NCBI GenBank assembly: GCA_905214315.1
Contig: CAJMLN010000025.1
Span: forward strand, 1 to 27,115
DNA length: 27,115 nt
DNA from: an uncultured bacterium
Lineage (GTDB): Bacteria; Bacillota; Clostridia; Christensenellales; QALW01
Direction: 5' to 3'
A program made the position numbers and the translations under genes. The stretch's first letter is position 1, and each line of letters starts with the position of its first letter. The notes below the pieces were generated by a model, which did not search any database, was not told where the DNA came from, and saw nothing but the letters and a program-made list of their open reading frames with translations. Below are positions 1 to 8,100 of the stretch, in pieces.

Positions 1-46
1 CGATGTTTACGTGCGGCTTCGTTCTTTCAAACTTGCTCTTTGCCAT
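1..46 (-). CDS. tuf: Elongation factor Tu, N-terminal fragment (cut by window edge)
   Basis: Only the first 15 codons are present, reading MAKSKFERTKPHVNI, which is the typical EF-Tu N-terminus just before the first GTPase motif. EF-Tu is the cytosolic GTPase that delivers aminoacyl-tRNA to the ribosome. The ATG at 46-44 lies 8 nt after an AAGGAG ribosome binding site at 60-55. It follows fusA by only 25 nt, with no terminator in between, so it is the last visible gene of the str operon. The rest of the gene lies outside the window. Confidence 0.93.
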   Translation of the reverse strand, partial: MAKSKFERTKPHVNI

Positions 47-71
47 TTCTTATTCTCCTTTTGATACTTTC

Positions 72-2135
72 TTACTTGCTGATCTTTTCAGCAACGGATT
101 TCGGCACTTCCTCATAATGAGAGAACTGCATTACATAGTTTCCGCGGCCCTGGGTGCGCGAACGAAGGTCGGTGGCATAGCCGAACATCTCCGAAAGCGG
201 AACCATAGCGTGCAGAATCTGAATCCCGTTCACGCTCTCCGTTCCCTCAGGACGGCCGCGGCGGGCGCTGATATTGCCCATAACATCGCCCAGATATTCA
301 TCAGGCATTGTAACTTCAACCTTCATGATGGGCTCCAGCAGACACGCATCCGCCTTTTTCAGGCCCTCTTTAAACGCCTGGGAACCTGCTATCTTATAAG
401 CGGCTTCCGAAGAGTCAACATCATGGTAGGAACCATCGAGCAGCTCAACCTTAAAGTCTACTACTTCATATCCGTGCAGGCCGCTCTTGGAGGCCTCGCG
501 GATACCGGCGTCAACCGCGGGAATATATTCCTTGGGAATTACGCCGCCGACGGTTTTATTCTCAAACGAATAGCCCTGTCCCGGCTCTACGGGGATCATC
601 TTGATCACGCAATGGCCGTACTGACCGTGACCACCGCTCTGACGGATGAACTTGCCTTCCTGGGTGACCTCGCGGCGGATAGTTTCCTTATAGGAAACCT
701 GCGGAGCGCCTACCGTGGCTTCCACTTTAAATTCACGCAGAAGGCGGTCAACAATAATCTCCAGATGGAGCTCACCCATACCGGCAATAATCGTTTGGCC
801 GGTTTCTTGATCCGTATAGGTTTTAAACGTAGGATCTTCTTCCGCCAGCTTTACAAGAGCCATCGTCATCTTTTCCTGGCCGGCCTTGGTCTTGGGCTCG
901 ATCGCGACGTTGATAACCGGATCCGGGAATTCCATGGATTCCAATACGACCGGATGATCTTCATCACAGAGCGTATCGCCCGTGGTCGTATCGCGCAGAC
1001 CTACGGCAGCAGCGATATCCCCGGCGTATACCTTATCGATCTCCTCGCGGTGATTGGCGTGCATCATCAAAATACGGCCAAAACGCTCACGCTTGCCCTT
1101 CGTACTGTTATAAACATAAGACCCCGCTTCCCTTGTACCGGAATACACGCGGAAGAACGCAAGCTTTCCAACAAAGGGATCGGTCATGATCTTAAAGGCA
1201 AGCGCGGAAAACGGCTCATCGTCCGAGGCATGTCTATCCTCTTCTACATCCTCTTTGCCGGGGATATATCCCTTGATGGCGGGAATGTCCGTAGGGGAAG
1301 GCATATAATCCACGATAGCGTCCAGCAACATTTGAACGCCCTTGTTGTGATAGGATGTTCCGCAGAAAACCGGCGTGAACAGATTTGCAATGGTACCTTT
1401 CCGGACAGCCTTTTTCAGCTCTTCTATTGTCGGCTCTTCTCCCATCAGATACTTTTCCATCAAATCGTCGTCAGCTTCGCAGACGCTCTCTACCATAGCA
1501 ACATGATATTCCTGAGCCTTATCTGCATATTCGGCGGGAATATCCACAATTTCAATCTGCTCGCCCAAATCATCTTTATAGATATGCGCTTTCATATCCA
1601 GCAAATCGATAATCCCCACAAAGGTATCTTCCGCCCCGATAGGCAGCTGCATCGGAATCGGCGTTGTATGCAGGCGCGTTTTCATCATATCGATAACCCG
1701 ATAGAAATTTGCCCCCATAATATCCATTTTATTGATATAGGCAATTCGCGGAACGCCGTATTTGGTAGCCTGGTTCCACACGGTTTCAGACTGTGGCTCC
1801 ACGCCCCCCTTAGCACAGAAAACGGCAACGGCGCCGTCCAGCACGCGCAGAGAGCGTTCCACCTCTACGGTAAAATCCACGTGTCCGGGGGTATCGATAA
1901 TATTGATGCGGTGCCCCTTCCACTGTGCCGTAGTAGCAGCCGAGGTAATGGTAATACCGCGCTCCTGCTCCTGAACCATCCAGTCCATGGTAGCGGCGCC
2001 CTCGTGGGTCTCACCAATCTTGTGTATTTTTCCCGTATAATAAAGAATACGCTCGGTAGTGGTTGTTTTACCGGCATCAATGTGCGCCATGATGCCGATA
2101 TTTCTTGTCTTTTCCAGTGAAAATGCTCTTGGCAT
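72..2135 (-). CDS. fusA: Elongation factor G
   Basis: This is a 687-residue translational GTPase that drives ribosomal translocation and, with RRF, ribosome recycling. The P-loop AHIDAGKTT is at about residues 17-25, the DTPGH switch motif is near 80 and NKMD is near 135. The C-terminal half has the usual EF-G domains II-V, including the SGGHGQYGH segment of domain IV. Length is normal for bacterial EF-G. The ATG at 2135 is preceded by a GGGAGGAG site about 5 nt away. The gene sits 27 nt after rpsG and 25 nt before tuf, so all three are probably cotranscribed from the promoter at 3479-3507. Nothing is truncated. Confidence 0.98.
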   Translation of the reverse strand: MPRAFSLEKTRNIGIMAHIDAGKTTTTERILYYTGKIHKIGETHEGAATMDWMVQEQERGITITSAATTAQWKGHRINIIDTPGHVDFTVEVERSLRVLDGAVAVFCAKGGVEPQSETVWNQATKYGVPRIAYINKMDIMGANFYRVIDMMKTRLHTTPIPMQLPIGAEDTFVGIIDLLDMKAHIYKDDLGEQIEIVDIPAEYADKAQEYHVAMVESVCEADDDLMEKYLMGEEPTIEELKKAVRKGTIANLFTPVFCGTSYHNKGVQMLLDAIVDYMPSPTDIPAIKGYIPGKEDVEEDRHASDDEPFSALAFKIMTDPFVGKLAFFRVYSGTREAGSYVYNSTKGKRERFGRILMMHANHREEIDKVYAGDIAAAVGLRDTTTGDTLCDEDHPVVLESMEFPDPVINVAIEPKTKAGQEKMTMALVKLAEEDPTFKTYTDQETGQTIIAGMGELHLEIIVDRLLREFKVEATVGAPQVSYKETIRREVTQEGKFIRQSGGHGQYGHCVIKMIPVEPGQGYSFENKTVGGVIPKEYIPAVDAGIREASKSGLHGYEVVDFKVELLDGSYHDVDSSEAAYKIAGSQAFKEGLKKADACLLEPIMKVEVTMPDEYLGDVMGNISARRGRPEGTESVNGIQILHAMVPLSEMFGYATDLRSRTQGRGNYVMQFSHYEEVPKSVAEKISK

Positions 2136-2162
2136 ATGTTCTCCTCCCTATCAAGCCGAAAG

Positions 2163-2633
2163 CTACCAGCGATAATGGGCGAACGCCTTATTGGATTCGG
2201 CCATTTTATGGGTATCTTCACGCTTCTTCACACTGGCACCGGTATTATTTGCCGCATCCATGATCTCTGCGGCAAGTCTGTCGGCCATCGTGCGTTCCCC
2301 ACGCTTGCGGGTAAACGTAACCAGCCAGCGAAGCCCCAGTGTCTGCCGGCGGTCGGGGCGAACCTCGATCGGAACCTGATAGTTGGAGCCGCCCACACGG
2401 CGTGCCTTGGTTTCAAGCAAAGGCATTACGTTTTCCATTGCCTGATCGAACACTTCAAGAGGCTCACGGCCTGTTTTATCCTTTATAATATCAAAAGCGT
2501 CATAGCAAATGCGCTGGGCAGTACCGCGTTTTCCATCGTACATTACCTGGTTGATAAGCTTGGTTACTACCTTGGAGCCGTACATCGGGTCCGGAAGCAC
2601 GTCGCGCTTTTGCACGCCACCTCTTCTTGGCAT
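2163..2633 (-). CDS. rpsG: 30S ribosomal protein S7
   Basis: The 156-residue product starts MPRRGGVQKRDVLPDP and ends in HYRW, matching S7 in length and sequence. S7 nucleates assembly of the 30S head by binding the 3' major domain of 16S rRNA. The frame is open 17 codons further upstream, but the ATG at 2633 has an AAGGAGGA site at 2648-2641 and is the family start. There are 139 nt between rpsL and this gene. They contain a weak inverted repeat (CTCCG/CGGAG) but no clear terminator, so readthrough from rpsL is expected. In E. coli S7 represses its own operon; no such site could be recognised here. Confidence 0.97.
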   Translation of the reverse strand: MPRRGGVQKRDVLPDPMYGSKVVTKLINQVMYDGKRGTAQRICYDAFDIIKDKTGREPLEVFDQAMENVMPLLETKARRVGGSNYQVPIEVRPDRRQTLGLRWLVTFTRKRGERTMADRLAAEIMDAANNTGASVKKREDTHKMAESNKAFAHYRW

Positions 2634-2772
2634 AAATTTTTCCTCCTTAAACTGTGTGCTCTGCAAGTTTTGCAAAAAAAGCAAAGCAAAACGATATAAA
2701 AATCATCGCTCCGTCAGCATGTTCGGAGACTCAAAAAAAACCGAAAGAAAATCAAGCGCAGCGATGCCTGAT

Positions 2773-3150
2773 TTATTTCTTGGGTTTTTTTGCGCCATAT
2801 TTGCTTCTGGCCTGCATTCTTTTTGCAACACCGGCAGTATCCAGCGCACCGCGGATAATATGGTATCTTACACCAGGAAGATCCTTCACACGTCCGCCGC
2901 GGATCAGCACTACGGAGTGCTCCTGCAGGTTATGACCGATACCCGGAATATAGCAGGTACCTTCCATACCGTTTGCCGCCAGACGGACACGGGCAACCTT
3001 TCTCAGTGCAGAGTTCGGCTTTTTGGGCGTCATCGTCTTTACGCTGAGGCAAACACCCCTGCGCTGAGGACACTGCTGAAGAATAGGAGCCGAAGACTTA
3101 TAGGTGGTCTTCTTCCTGCCGTTTTTAATAATCTGATTAATTGTTGGCAA
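2773..3150 (-). CDS. rpsL: 30S ribosomal protein S12 (TTG start)
   Basis: The 125-residue protein beginning (M)PTINQIIKNGRKK is S12, which shapes the decoding centre. The start is TTG at 3150-3148, preceded at good spacing by an AAGGAGG site near 3165-3159. An open frame extends 46 codons further upstream, but that part has no S12 character and overlaps the L7Ae gene. Lysines in TPKKPNSALRK and GGRVKDLPGVRYH, where streptomycin-resistance changes occur in other bacteria, are both present in the sensitive form. It lies 56 nt after the L7Ae-like gene and ahead of rpsG, the normal str-operon position. The TTG start is unusual for such a highly expressed gene. Confidence 0.96.
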   Translation of the reverse strand: MPTINQIIKNGRKKTTYKSSAPILQQCPQRRGVCLSVKTMTPKKPNSALRKVARVRLAANGMEGTCYIPGIGHNLQEHSVVLIRGGRVKDLPGVRYHIIRGALDTAGVAKRMQARSKYGAKKPKK

Positions 3151-3206
3151 TTTAAAATTCCTCCTTCCCCGGAAAAATAAATATATTAATTCCGCAACCC
3201 CCGGAA

Positions 3207-3431
3207 CTAATCGTAAAATTCTGCCGCGGTGGCCGAGCCTACCGCGATGCCGCACTGCCTGCCCAGCTCCTGCATGGTATCCACCCATTGGATCTCAACC
3301 TCATGCTCCCGGCAGGCTTTATACAGCTTTCCGCGAAGAAAATCGTCGGCGTCACGGGCGATATAGACCACCGAAACATTCCCGGCGTCCAGTGCCTTCA
3401 GCACCTGCTTGGTGCCTGTTACGCGTTTCAA
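3207..3431 (-). CDS. L7Ae/L30e-type K-turn binding ribosomal protein (RplGB/YbxF-like)
   Basis: This is a small L7Ae-fold protein, recognisable from GTKQVLKALDAGNVSVVYIA followed by a compact alpha/beta core ending VGSATAAEF. B. subtilis members of this family (YbxF, RplGB) bind kink-turn RNA and are encoded just before rpsL, as here. Two in-frame TTG starts are possible. The downstream one at 3431 gives 74 residues and has a GGAGG exactly 8 nt away. The upstream one at 3458 has no ribosome binding site and would lie only about 14 nt into the transcript predicted from the promoter at 3479-3507. I therefore chose 3431. It is the first gene of the str operon in this genome. Confidence 0.85.
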   Translation of the reverse strand: MKRVTGTKQVLKALDAGNVSVVYIARDADDFLRGKLYKACREHEVEIQWVDTMQELGRQCGIAVGSATAAEFYD

Positions 3432-3478
3432 ACCCTTCCCCTCCGCAAAAGGCCGCAAAATGGCCGTAATACCTTGTT

Positions 3479-3507
3479 ATGATATACCAAATGCAGGGGA
3501 TTGTCAA
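3479..3507 (-). promoter_or_regulatory. Sigma-A-type promoter of the str operon
   Basis: On the minus strand a perfect TTGACA -35 box (3507-3502) is followed by a 17-nt spacer and a TATCAT -10 box (3484-3479). Transcription should start near 3472, about 40 nt before the TTG of the L7Ae-like gene. This gives rpsL-rpsG-fusA-tuf a promoter independent of rpoBC. Confidence 0.85.
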
Positions 3508-3538
3508 ATGCTTTTTGGCAAATTTATATTTTTATAAG

Positions 3539-3571
3539 GAGAAAAAGTCCCGCTCCGCGGGAGCTTTTCTC
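3539..3571 (-). terminator. Second hairpin terminator upstream of the str promoter
   Basis: A 33-nt hairpin: outer arm GAGAAAAG/CTTTTTCTC, one C-C mismatch, inner arm TCCCGC/GCGGGA and a GGA loop. The descending arm provides a T5 tract on the minus strand. It lies between the lipoprotein terminator and the str promoter, so it probably insulates the str operon. The near-symmetry could also let it work on the plus strand. Confidence 0.65.
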
Positions 3572-3636
3572 TATTTTGTATTTATATACAGGTTGTCCTT
3601 TTATTATTCACCACATGTTGATTTTTTATTTGAGGC

Positions 3637-3668
3637 AAAAAGCATCCCGCGCAATCTGCACGGGATGC
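3637..3668 (-). terminator. Intrinsic terminator of the lipoprotein gene
   Basis: On the minus strand GCATCCCG (3668-3661) pairs perfectly with CGGGATGC (3649-3642) and is followed by TTTTT (3641-3637). It begins about 6 nt after the lipoprotein stop codon. Confidence 0.85.
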
Positions 3669-3674
3669 TTGTAT

Positions 3675-4535
3675 TTACGCAAGAACAGTTGTTATCACAA
3701 TTCCGGTATTCGTCCCCGCCGCACGGGTTCCCTCCACCTGGGAGCAAACCGCCAAATCCCCCTCGGGCGTATACGTAAGCGTTTGCTTCACAATCTCATA
3801 TTCAAGGATCCGGTCTTCCCCAGTGTATGTGTTTTCCAAAACCTTTGCAACGCTTTGGTCTATGACCTGCTTGTCGATTTGAATCTCCAAAGTATCGTCA
3901 AAAGCATCTATATTGTTAACATGCAAAGACCGAATTGTTCCTTTTTCGGTTACCGCTATATACACAGATTCATTCGTACGAAAGCCGGAATGATGTTTTA
4001 CAAAGCGGAACACATACACCTTCATCGGAAGGTCGATATCATAAAAAGAATCCGTTATCGTTTCTTCCAGCACATAATCCTCCGTGCGGATATACCGCTC
4101 CGCGCATTTCTCCGCTACAGACAGGGCATTTTGATAGGGGTTCGAAGGCATTGCCATATCTTTTTGCGCATCAAGAAATTCCCTGGAAGTAATGTGATAT
4201 CCCGTAAAAACGCCTTCTTTATAATAAAGCGTAATCCCCTTGGCGCCATATACATCCGTATACTGCCAATCAAAATTTTCCAATAAAGATTTCTCATATG
4301 TTGCATTATACGTTATTTCATTAATTTTTTCCGTTTTTTTCGTCTCCTTCAAAGAATCCTTTTGCGTACTTTTCCCCAGCCACCAGTCCACTTCAATTTT
4401 ACTTGCAATATCATTGCTGCCGTCTACAATATAGCTGCCGCCAACACCGCTGCAGACGGTTTTTTCTTCTTTTGCCCCGCAGCCCGAAAGCCAGAGCGCA
4501 CATAAAACCAGAACACATAAAACCCGAATTTTCAT
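3675..4535 (-). CDS. Putative lipoprotein of unknown function
   Basis: This 286-residue protein starts MKIRVLCVLVLCALWLSGCG, a signal peptide with lipobox LSGC, so the cysteine at about residue 19 should be lipidated and the protein anchored to the outer face of the membrane. The rest is soluble, without obvious transmembrane segments or repeats, and I do not recognise a family. Two ATGs are possible at 4541 and 4535. The AAGGAGG site abuts the first directly, whereas it is 6 nt from the second, so 4535 is preferred. It starts 12 nt after the end of the decayed caspase-like gene and has its own terminators. The base composition is visibly more AT-rich than the ribosomal genes on either side, which suggests acquired DNA. 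Confidence 0.8.
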   Translation of the reverse strand: MKIRVLCVLVLCALWLSGCGAKEEKTVCSGVGGSYIVDGSNDIASKIEVDWWLGKSTQKDSLKETKKTEKINEITYNATYEKSLLENFDWQYTDVYGAKGITLYYKEGVFTGYHITSREFLDAQKDMAMPSNPYQNALSVAEKCAERYIRTEDYVLEETITDSFYDIDLPMKVYVFRFVKHHSGFRTNESVYIAVTEKGTIRSLHVNNIDAFDDTLEIQIDKQVIDQSVAKVLENTYTGEDRILEYEIVKQTLTYTPEGDLAVCSQVEGTRAAGTNTGIVITTVLA

Positions 4536-4546
4536 AAACATCCTCC

Positions 4547-4979
4547 TTACCAGTTGGCGTCCAATTGCAAAAATTCATTGCCGCCGATTACCTTTATATC
4601 ATCCATATTTTTATTATAATCTTCATATTCAATTTGATAAAATGCAAGTGCAAGCGCCCATCCTTCCGTCAGCGTCTGCCTCATCAAGTCCTCCGCCAGT
4701 TTATTGCAATCGCTGACATACGTAATTTCTTTAAACCCAACGACACTTTCAGCGCCCTAGCAAACCATTTTTTCTACAATATTAACCGGAGTACCGGCCG
4801 TTATATGGCTTTCATCAAAGTCTTTCCCTGTTTCGCATGTTAACAATAACGCAAAAGATAAATTATTCAACCCATATCCATCAATATCCGTCATTTTTAT
4901 TCTAATTCTATTGTATCGTTTTAGGAATTGTGTGTCAATACGGAAGCTCTGAAATTTTCTGTTTTTCAGCTTCAATCAT
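4547..4979 (-). pseudogene. Remnant of a CHAT/caspase-like (clan CD peptidase) gene
   Basis: One reading frame runs from about 4975 to the TAA at 4549-4547 and is broken only by an in-frame TAG at 4759-4757. On both sides of the TAG the translation is coherent: LSFALLLTCETG, then PVNIVEKMV, then GAESVVGF and LAEDLMRQTLTEG. This order (hydrophobic strand, CETG with the candidate catalytic cysteine, NIVE helix, GA-SVV strand) resembles the C-terminal part of CHAT and other caspase-fold proteases. Upstream, MIEAEKQKISELPY lies in the neighbouring frame and joins plausibly, implying a frameshift near 4937. The histidine-bearing N-terminal half of the fold is missing. The family call rests on pattern resemblance only. 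It ends 12 nt before the lipoprotein start, so the two may once have been an operon. Confidence 0.6.
4613..4641 (-). promoter_or_regulatory. Candidate promoter for the lipoprotein gene
   Basis: A perfect TATAAT (4618-4613) lies 17 nt after a weak TTTATC -35 box (4641-4636) on the minus strand, inside the caspase-like remnant. It would start a transcript about 70 nt before the lipoprotein ATG. The -35 match is only 3 of 6. Confidence 0.4.
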
Positions 4980-5060
4980 CAAAATACTGCCGTTCCGCCG
5001 AGGGAAACAAAACCTTTTAAAAAGCAATCCGTATGTTTTTTCTCCTCTCTATAACTTACG

Positions 5061-5102
5061 CCAAAAAAAGAAAAAAGCAACTCTCATAAAGAGAATTGCT
5101 TT
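5061..5102 (-). terminator. Intrinsic terminator of rpoBC
   Basis: On the minus strand AAAGCAATTCTC pairs with GAGAGTTGCTTT around a TTTAT loop, with one mismatch, followed by a T-rich tract (TTTTTTCTTTTTTTGG). It lies about 12 nt after the rpoC stop and separates rpoBC from the insert and the str operon. Confidence 0.9.
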
Positions 5103-5113
5103 AAAAAAGGCTT

Positions 5114-8100
5114 TTATGCTTCCTGTGCTTCCGGTTCTTCGGGCAGCTCATCCGTTTCAGGCTCATTTTCGGCCTGCTTGCGGAGCACTTCGATATCGAT
5201 CTCCTTATATTTCCTTACACCGGTTCCCGCAGGAATCAGCTTACCGATGATTACGCTTTCCTTCAAGCCCAGAAGCGGATCAATCTTACCCTTGATGGCC
5301 GCCTCGGTCAGCACGCGCGTAGTCTCCTGGAAGGAGGCCGCCGAAAGGAAGGAATCCGTTGCCAGCGCCGCCTTGGTAATCCCCAGAAGGATCCGGCGGC
5401 TGGTGGCGGGAATTCCGCCTGCCAGGCGTACCTGCTCGTTGACGTTCTCCACCCGGAAAATATCCACAACATCCCCCGGAAGAAGATCCGTATCACCCGC
5501 GTCCTCAATGCGTACCTTGCGCAGCATCTGCCGCACGATCAGCTCGATATGCTTATCGGCAATATCAACGCCCTGAATTTTATAAACCGTCTGCACCTCT
5601 TTGAGCATATAATTCTGCAGCGGCACCACGCCCTTGATGCGCAGCATATCGTGGGGGTTAATGGAGCCCTTGGTCAGCTCCTGGCCAACCTCCACCATTT
5701 GCCCCTCTTCCACGGCCAAATGCGCGTTGTACGGCAGGGGATAGGTCTTTTCCTCCCCGTCGGAGGCGACGATCGTAATCGTGTTCTTGCTCTTTAAGCT
5801 GGAAAGCTCCACCTTACCGGCAATATCGGAAAGAATCGCCAAGCCCTTAGGCTTACGCGCTTCAAAGATTTCCTCAACACGCGGCAGACCCTGCGTAATA
5901 TCCGTACCCGCAACACCGCCGGTATGGAAGGTACGCATCGTCAGCTGCGTACCCGGTTCGCCGATGGACTGCGCGGCGATGATACCCACAACCTCGCCGA
6001 TGGCAACCTCTTTGTTATTGGAAAGATCCGCGCCGTAGCACTTAGCGCAGACGCCTGTTTCACAGCGGCAGGTAAAGATGGACCGAATCATCACCCTTGT
6101 TCTGCCCAAACCGCCCTTTTCCTTGGGCGCAGTGATATGCTCGGCTATCCGATCGTTCACCAGCGTGCCGTCGGTATAAACCACATTGCCCGCGTCATCC
6201 AGAATATCCTCGGCCAGCGTTCTGTTCTTAATACGCTCGGCCACGGTTTCGATAATCGTGCCCTCATGAATGATATCCTCCACATATACACCGTTGGGCG
6301 TATTGATGGAGCTGGGCAGCGCATGACAGTCCTCCTGACGGATGATAACATCCTGGCACACATCTACCAGACGACGCGTCAGGTAACCGGAGTCCGCCGT
6401 ACGGAGCGCCGTATCGGCAAGCCCCTTCCGCGTGCCGTGAGAGGACATGAAGAAATCGATGATCGTAAGGCCTTCCCGGAAATTGGCCTTAACCGGAATT
6501 TCAATGGTACGTCCCGAGGGATCGGCCATCAGGCCGCGCATTCCGGCAAGCTGGGTAATCTGGCTCTTATTGCCTCGCGCACCGGAGGTGCTCATCATAT
6601 TGATAGGATTGAACTTGCCCAACCCCTTTAAGAGCTCGGCCGTAACGTCATCCTTGGCTTCCTTCCAGGTCTCGATAACCGCCTTGTAGCGTTCCTCCTC
6701 GGCAAAGAAACCGCGGCGGAACAGCTCATTGATTTCATCCACATGCTTTTCGGCCTTTTCCAGGATTTCTTTTTTAGCCTTGGGAATGACCGCGTCCTTA
6801 ACGCCTACGGTAATAGCCCCCTTGGTAGCGTATTCAAAGCCCTGGGCCTTAATTTGATCCAGCATTTCAGCCGTAACAGCAGCGCCATGTACGGTATAGC
6901 ACTGGTAAACAACCTTATTCAGTGATTTTTTGTCAATTAAGAAACCAATTTCCAAATCAAACGCATGCTCGGGGTCACTTCTGTCTACAAAACCAATATC
7001 CTGCGGCACGGCTTTGTTAAAGATGATCTTTCCAACTGTGGTTTGAATAATTTTGGAACGTTCCACACCGTCAATATTTCTGCTTACGCGCACATTGGTC
7101 ATCGACTGCAGCGGGAGCTCGCCCATCTCATAGGCCAGAACCGCCTCGTCAGGCGAAGAGAATGTACGGTCCAGCATCGGTTTTTCATCGTTGACAATCG
7201 TAAGATAATACGAACCGATGATCATATCCTGCGTGGGCACCACCACCGGGCGGCCGTCGGCAGGCTTTAAAATATTGTTGGCCGCCAGCATCAGGAAACG
7301 GGCCTCGGCCTGTGCTTCCACGGAAAGCGGTACATGACAGGGCATCTGATCTCCGTCAAAGTCCGCGTTAAAGGCAGTACATACCAGCGGATGCAGCTTA
7401 ATGGCGCGTCCGTCTACCAGAACCGGCTCAAAGGCCTGAATTCCCAAGCGGTGCAGCGTAGGCGCGCGGTTCAGCAGCACCGGATGCCCCTGGATTACCT
7501 CCTCCAGAACATCCCAGACCTCGCCGTTGCCCCGCTCGATCAGCCGTTTGGCGCCGCGGATATTCTGGGCATAGTTTTTCTCCACCAGCCGCTTCATCAC
7601 AAAGGGCTTGAACAGCTCGATTGCCATTTCCTTGGGCAGACCGCACTGATGCATTTTGAGCTCCGGTCCGACAACGATAACCGAACGGCCCGAATAGTCC
7701 ACACGTTTACCCAAAAGGTTCTGGCGGAAGCGGCCCTGCTTGCCGCGCAGCATATCCGAAAGGGATTTCAGCGGACGGTTGCCGGGGCCCGTGACCGGAC
7801 GGCCGCGGCGGCCGTTGTCAATCAGCGCGTCCACCGATTCCTGCAGCATACGCTTTTCATTTCTCACAATAATATCCGGCGCGCCCAGCTCCAACAGCTT
7901 TTTTAAGCGGTTGTTACGGTTCAAAACACGGCGGTAAAGGTCATTCAAATCACTGGTGGCAAAGCGGCCGCCGTCCAGCTGGACCATCGGACGGATTTCC
8001 GGAGGAATGACCGGAATAACATCCATAATCATCCATTCCGGCTTATTGCCGGATTTACGGAACGCCTCGATCACGTCCAGACGTTTTACGGCTTTTACGC

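Noticed and set aside
3..2120. 705-codon open frame on the plus strand
   Set aside because: It lies entirely antisense to fusA and has no family resemblance; long antisense frames arise from codon bias.
2641..2772. Terminator or promoter in the rpsL-rpsG gap
   Set aside because: The only inverted repeat is 5 bp with a 10-nt loop, and no paired -35/-10 boxes were found.
3432..3458. Upstream TTG start of the L7Ae-like gene
   Set aside because: No ribosome binding site, and it lies almost at the predicted transcript start.
4757..4759. In-frame TAG as a possible pyrrolysine or readthrough codon
   Set aside because: A frameshift just upstream and loss of the N-terminal half point to decay; no recoding signal was seen.
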